Below, piece by piece: positions 15,347-15,362 of a DNA stretch of 15,362 nucleotides. Numbering within the stretch: position 1 is the stretch's first letter; every line of letters begins with the position of its first letter. The DNA lies in contig CAMYXG010000014.1 in NCBI GenBank assembly GCA_947303225.1, forward strand, positions 1-15,362. Direction: 5' to 3'. The notes under the pieces were generated by a model. It did no database searches. It saw only the letters and a list, made by a program, of their open reading frames with translations, and was not told where the DNA came from. Both the position numbers and the translations under genes were made by a program. This DNA is from an uncultured Caryophanales bacterium (GTDB lineage: Bacteria; Bacillota_I; Bacilli_A; RF39; UBA660).

Positions 15347-15362
15347 ATGAACACATCAATCC
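15347..15362 (+). CDS. First codons of a further gene, cut by the window end
   Basis: ATG at 15347 follows AGGAG (15338-15342) and a good extended -10 box, and codes M-N-T-S-I before the window ends. The product cannot be told from five residues. A site-specific recombinase would fit the context, since none is seen elsewhere in this island, but that is a guess from position. Confidence 0.55.

Noticed and set aside
1..15362. CRISPR array, tRNA, rRNA or known riboswitch
   Set aside because: No regularly spaced repeats, no tRNA-like cloverleaf and no recognised conserved RNA motif on reading the window.

Overview
The window looks like a chromosomal segment of a very AT-rich Gram-positive bacterium of the Bacillota / Mycoplasmatota kind. 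The evidence is the low GC, Shine-Dalgarno sites before nearly every gene, many extended -10 promoters (TGnTATAAT), a peptidoglycan and division gene cluster, and UGA used as a stop (hsdM) with tryptophan read from UGG. The genus cannot be told from this sequence.

Left part, 1-6882 (host backbone, all on +): a small unknown gene; a LysR-type regulator; a division-type class B penicillin-binding protein with a C-terminal PASTA domain (SpoVD/FtsI type); an unknown charged coiled-coil protein; mraY; and a SEDS glycosyltransferase gene (ftsW/spoVE type). This is a reduced division and cell wall cluster: murE, murD, murG and ftsL, usually close to these genes, are not here. MraY makes lipid I. The SEDS protein polymerises lipid II, made by MurG elsewhere, together with the class B PBP.

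Junction at about 6880: the ftsW frame stops right after the residues GLIPITG, before the conserved P-F-x-S-Y-G-G-S-S segment that should follow. From there the sequence changes character: arginine becomes almost only AGA/AGG and the genes are of accessory type. The simplest reading is an element inserted into the 3' part of ftsW, whose other end lies beyond the window.

Right part, 6883-15362 (accessory island): a TehB-like methyltransferase homologue with a degraded SAM-binding motif; a complete type I restriction-modification operon hsdR-hsdM-hsdS; a convergent gene on the minus strand for a regulator with two XRE-type helix-turn-helix domains; a divergent unknown 221-residue protein; an unknown gene with an in-frame stop; a short promoter-hairpin-terminator unit; a small Cro/CI-type regulator; and the first codons of a further gene at the right edge. 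HsdR, HsdM and HsdS should form a restriction-modification complex protecting the cell or the element. The two HTH proteins probably control the element. No recombinase is fully visible.

The observations most worth following are the split ftsW, a repeated operator-like dyad before two island genes, the interrupted 14375 gene, and the short hairpin transcript before the small HTH gene.
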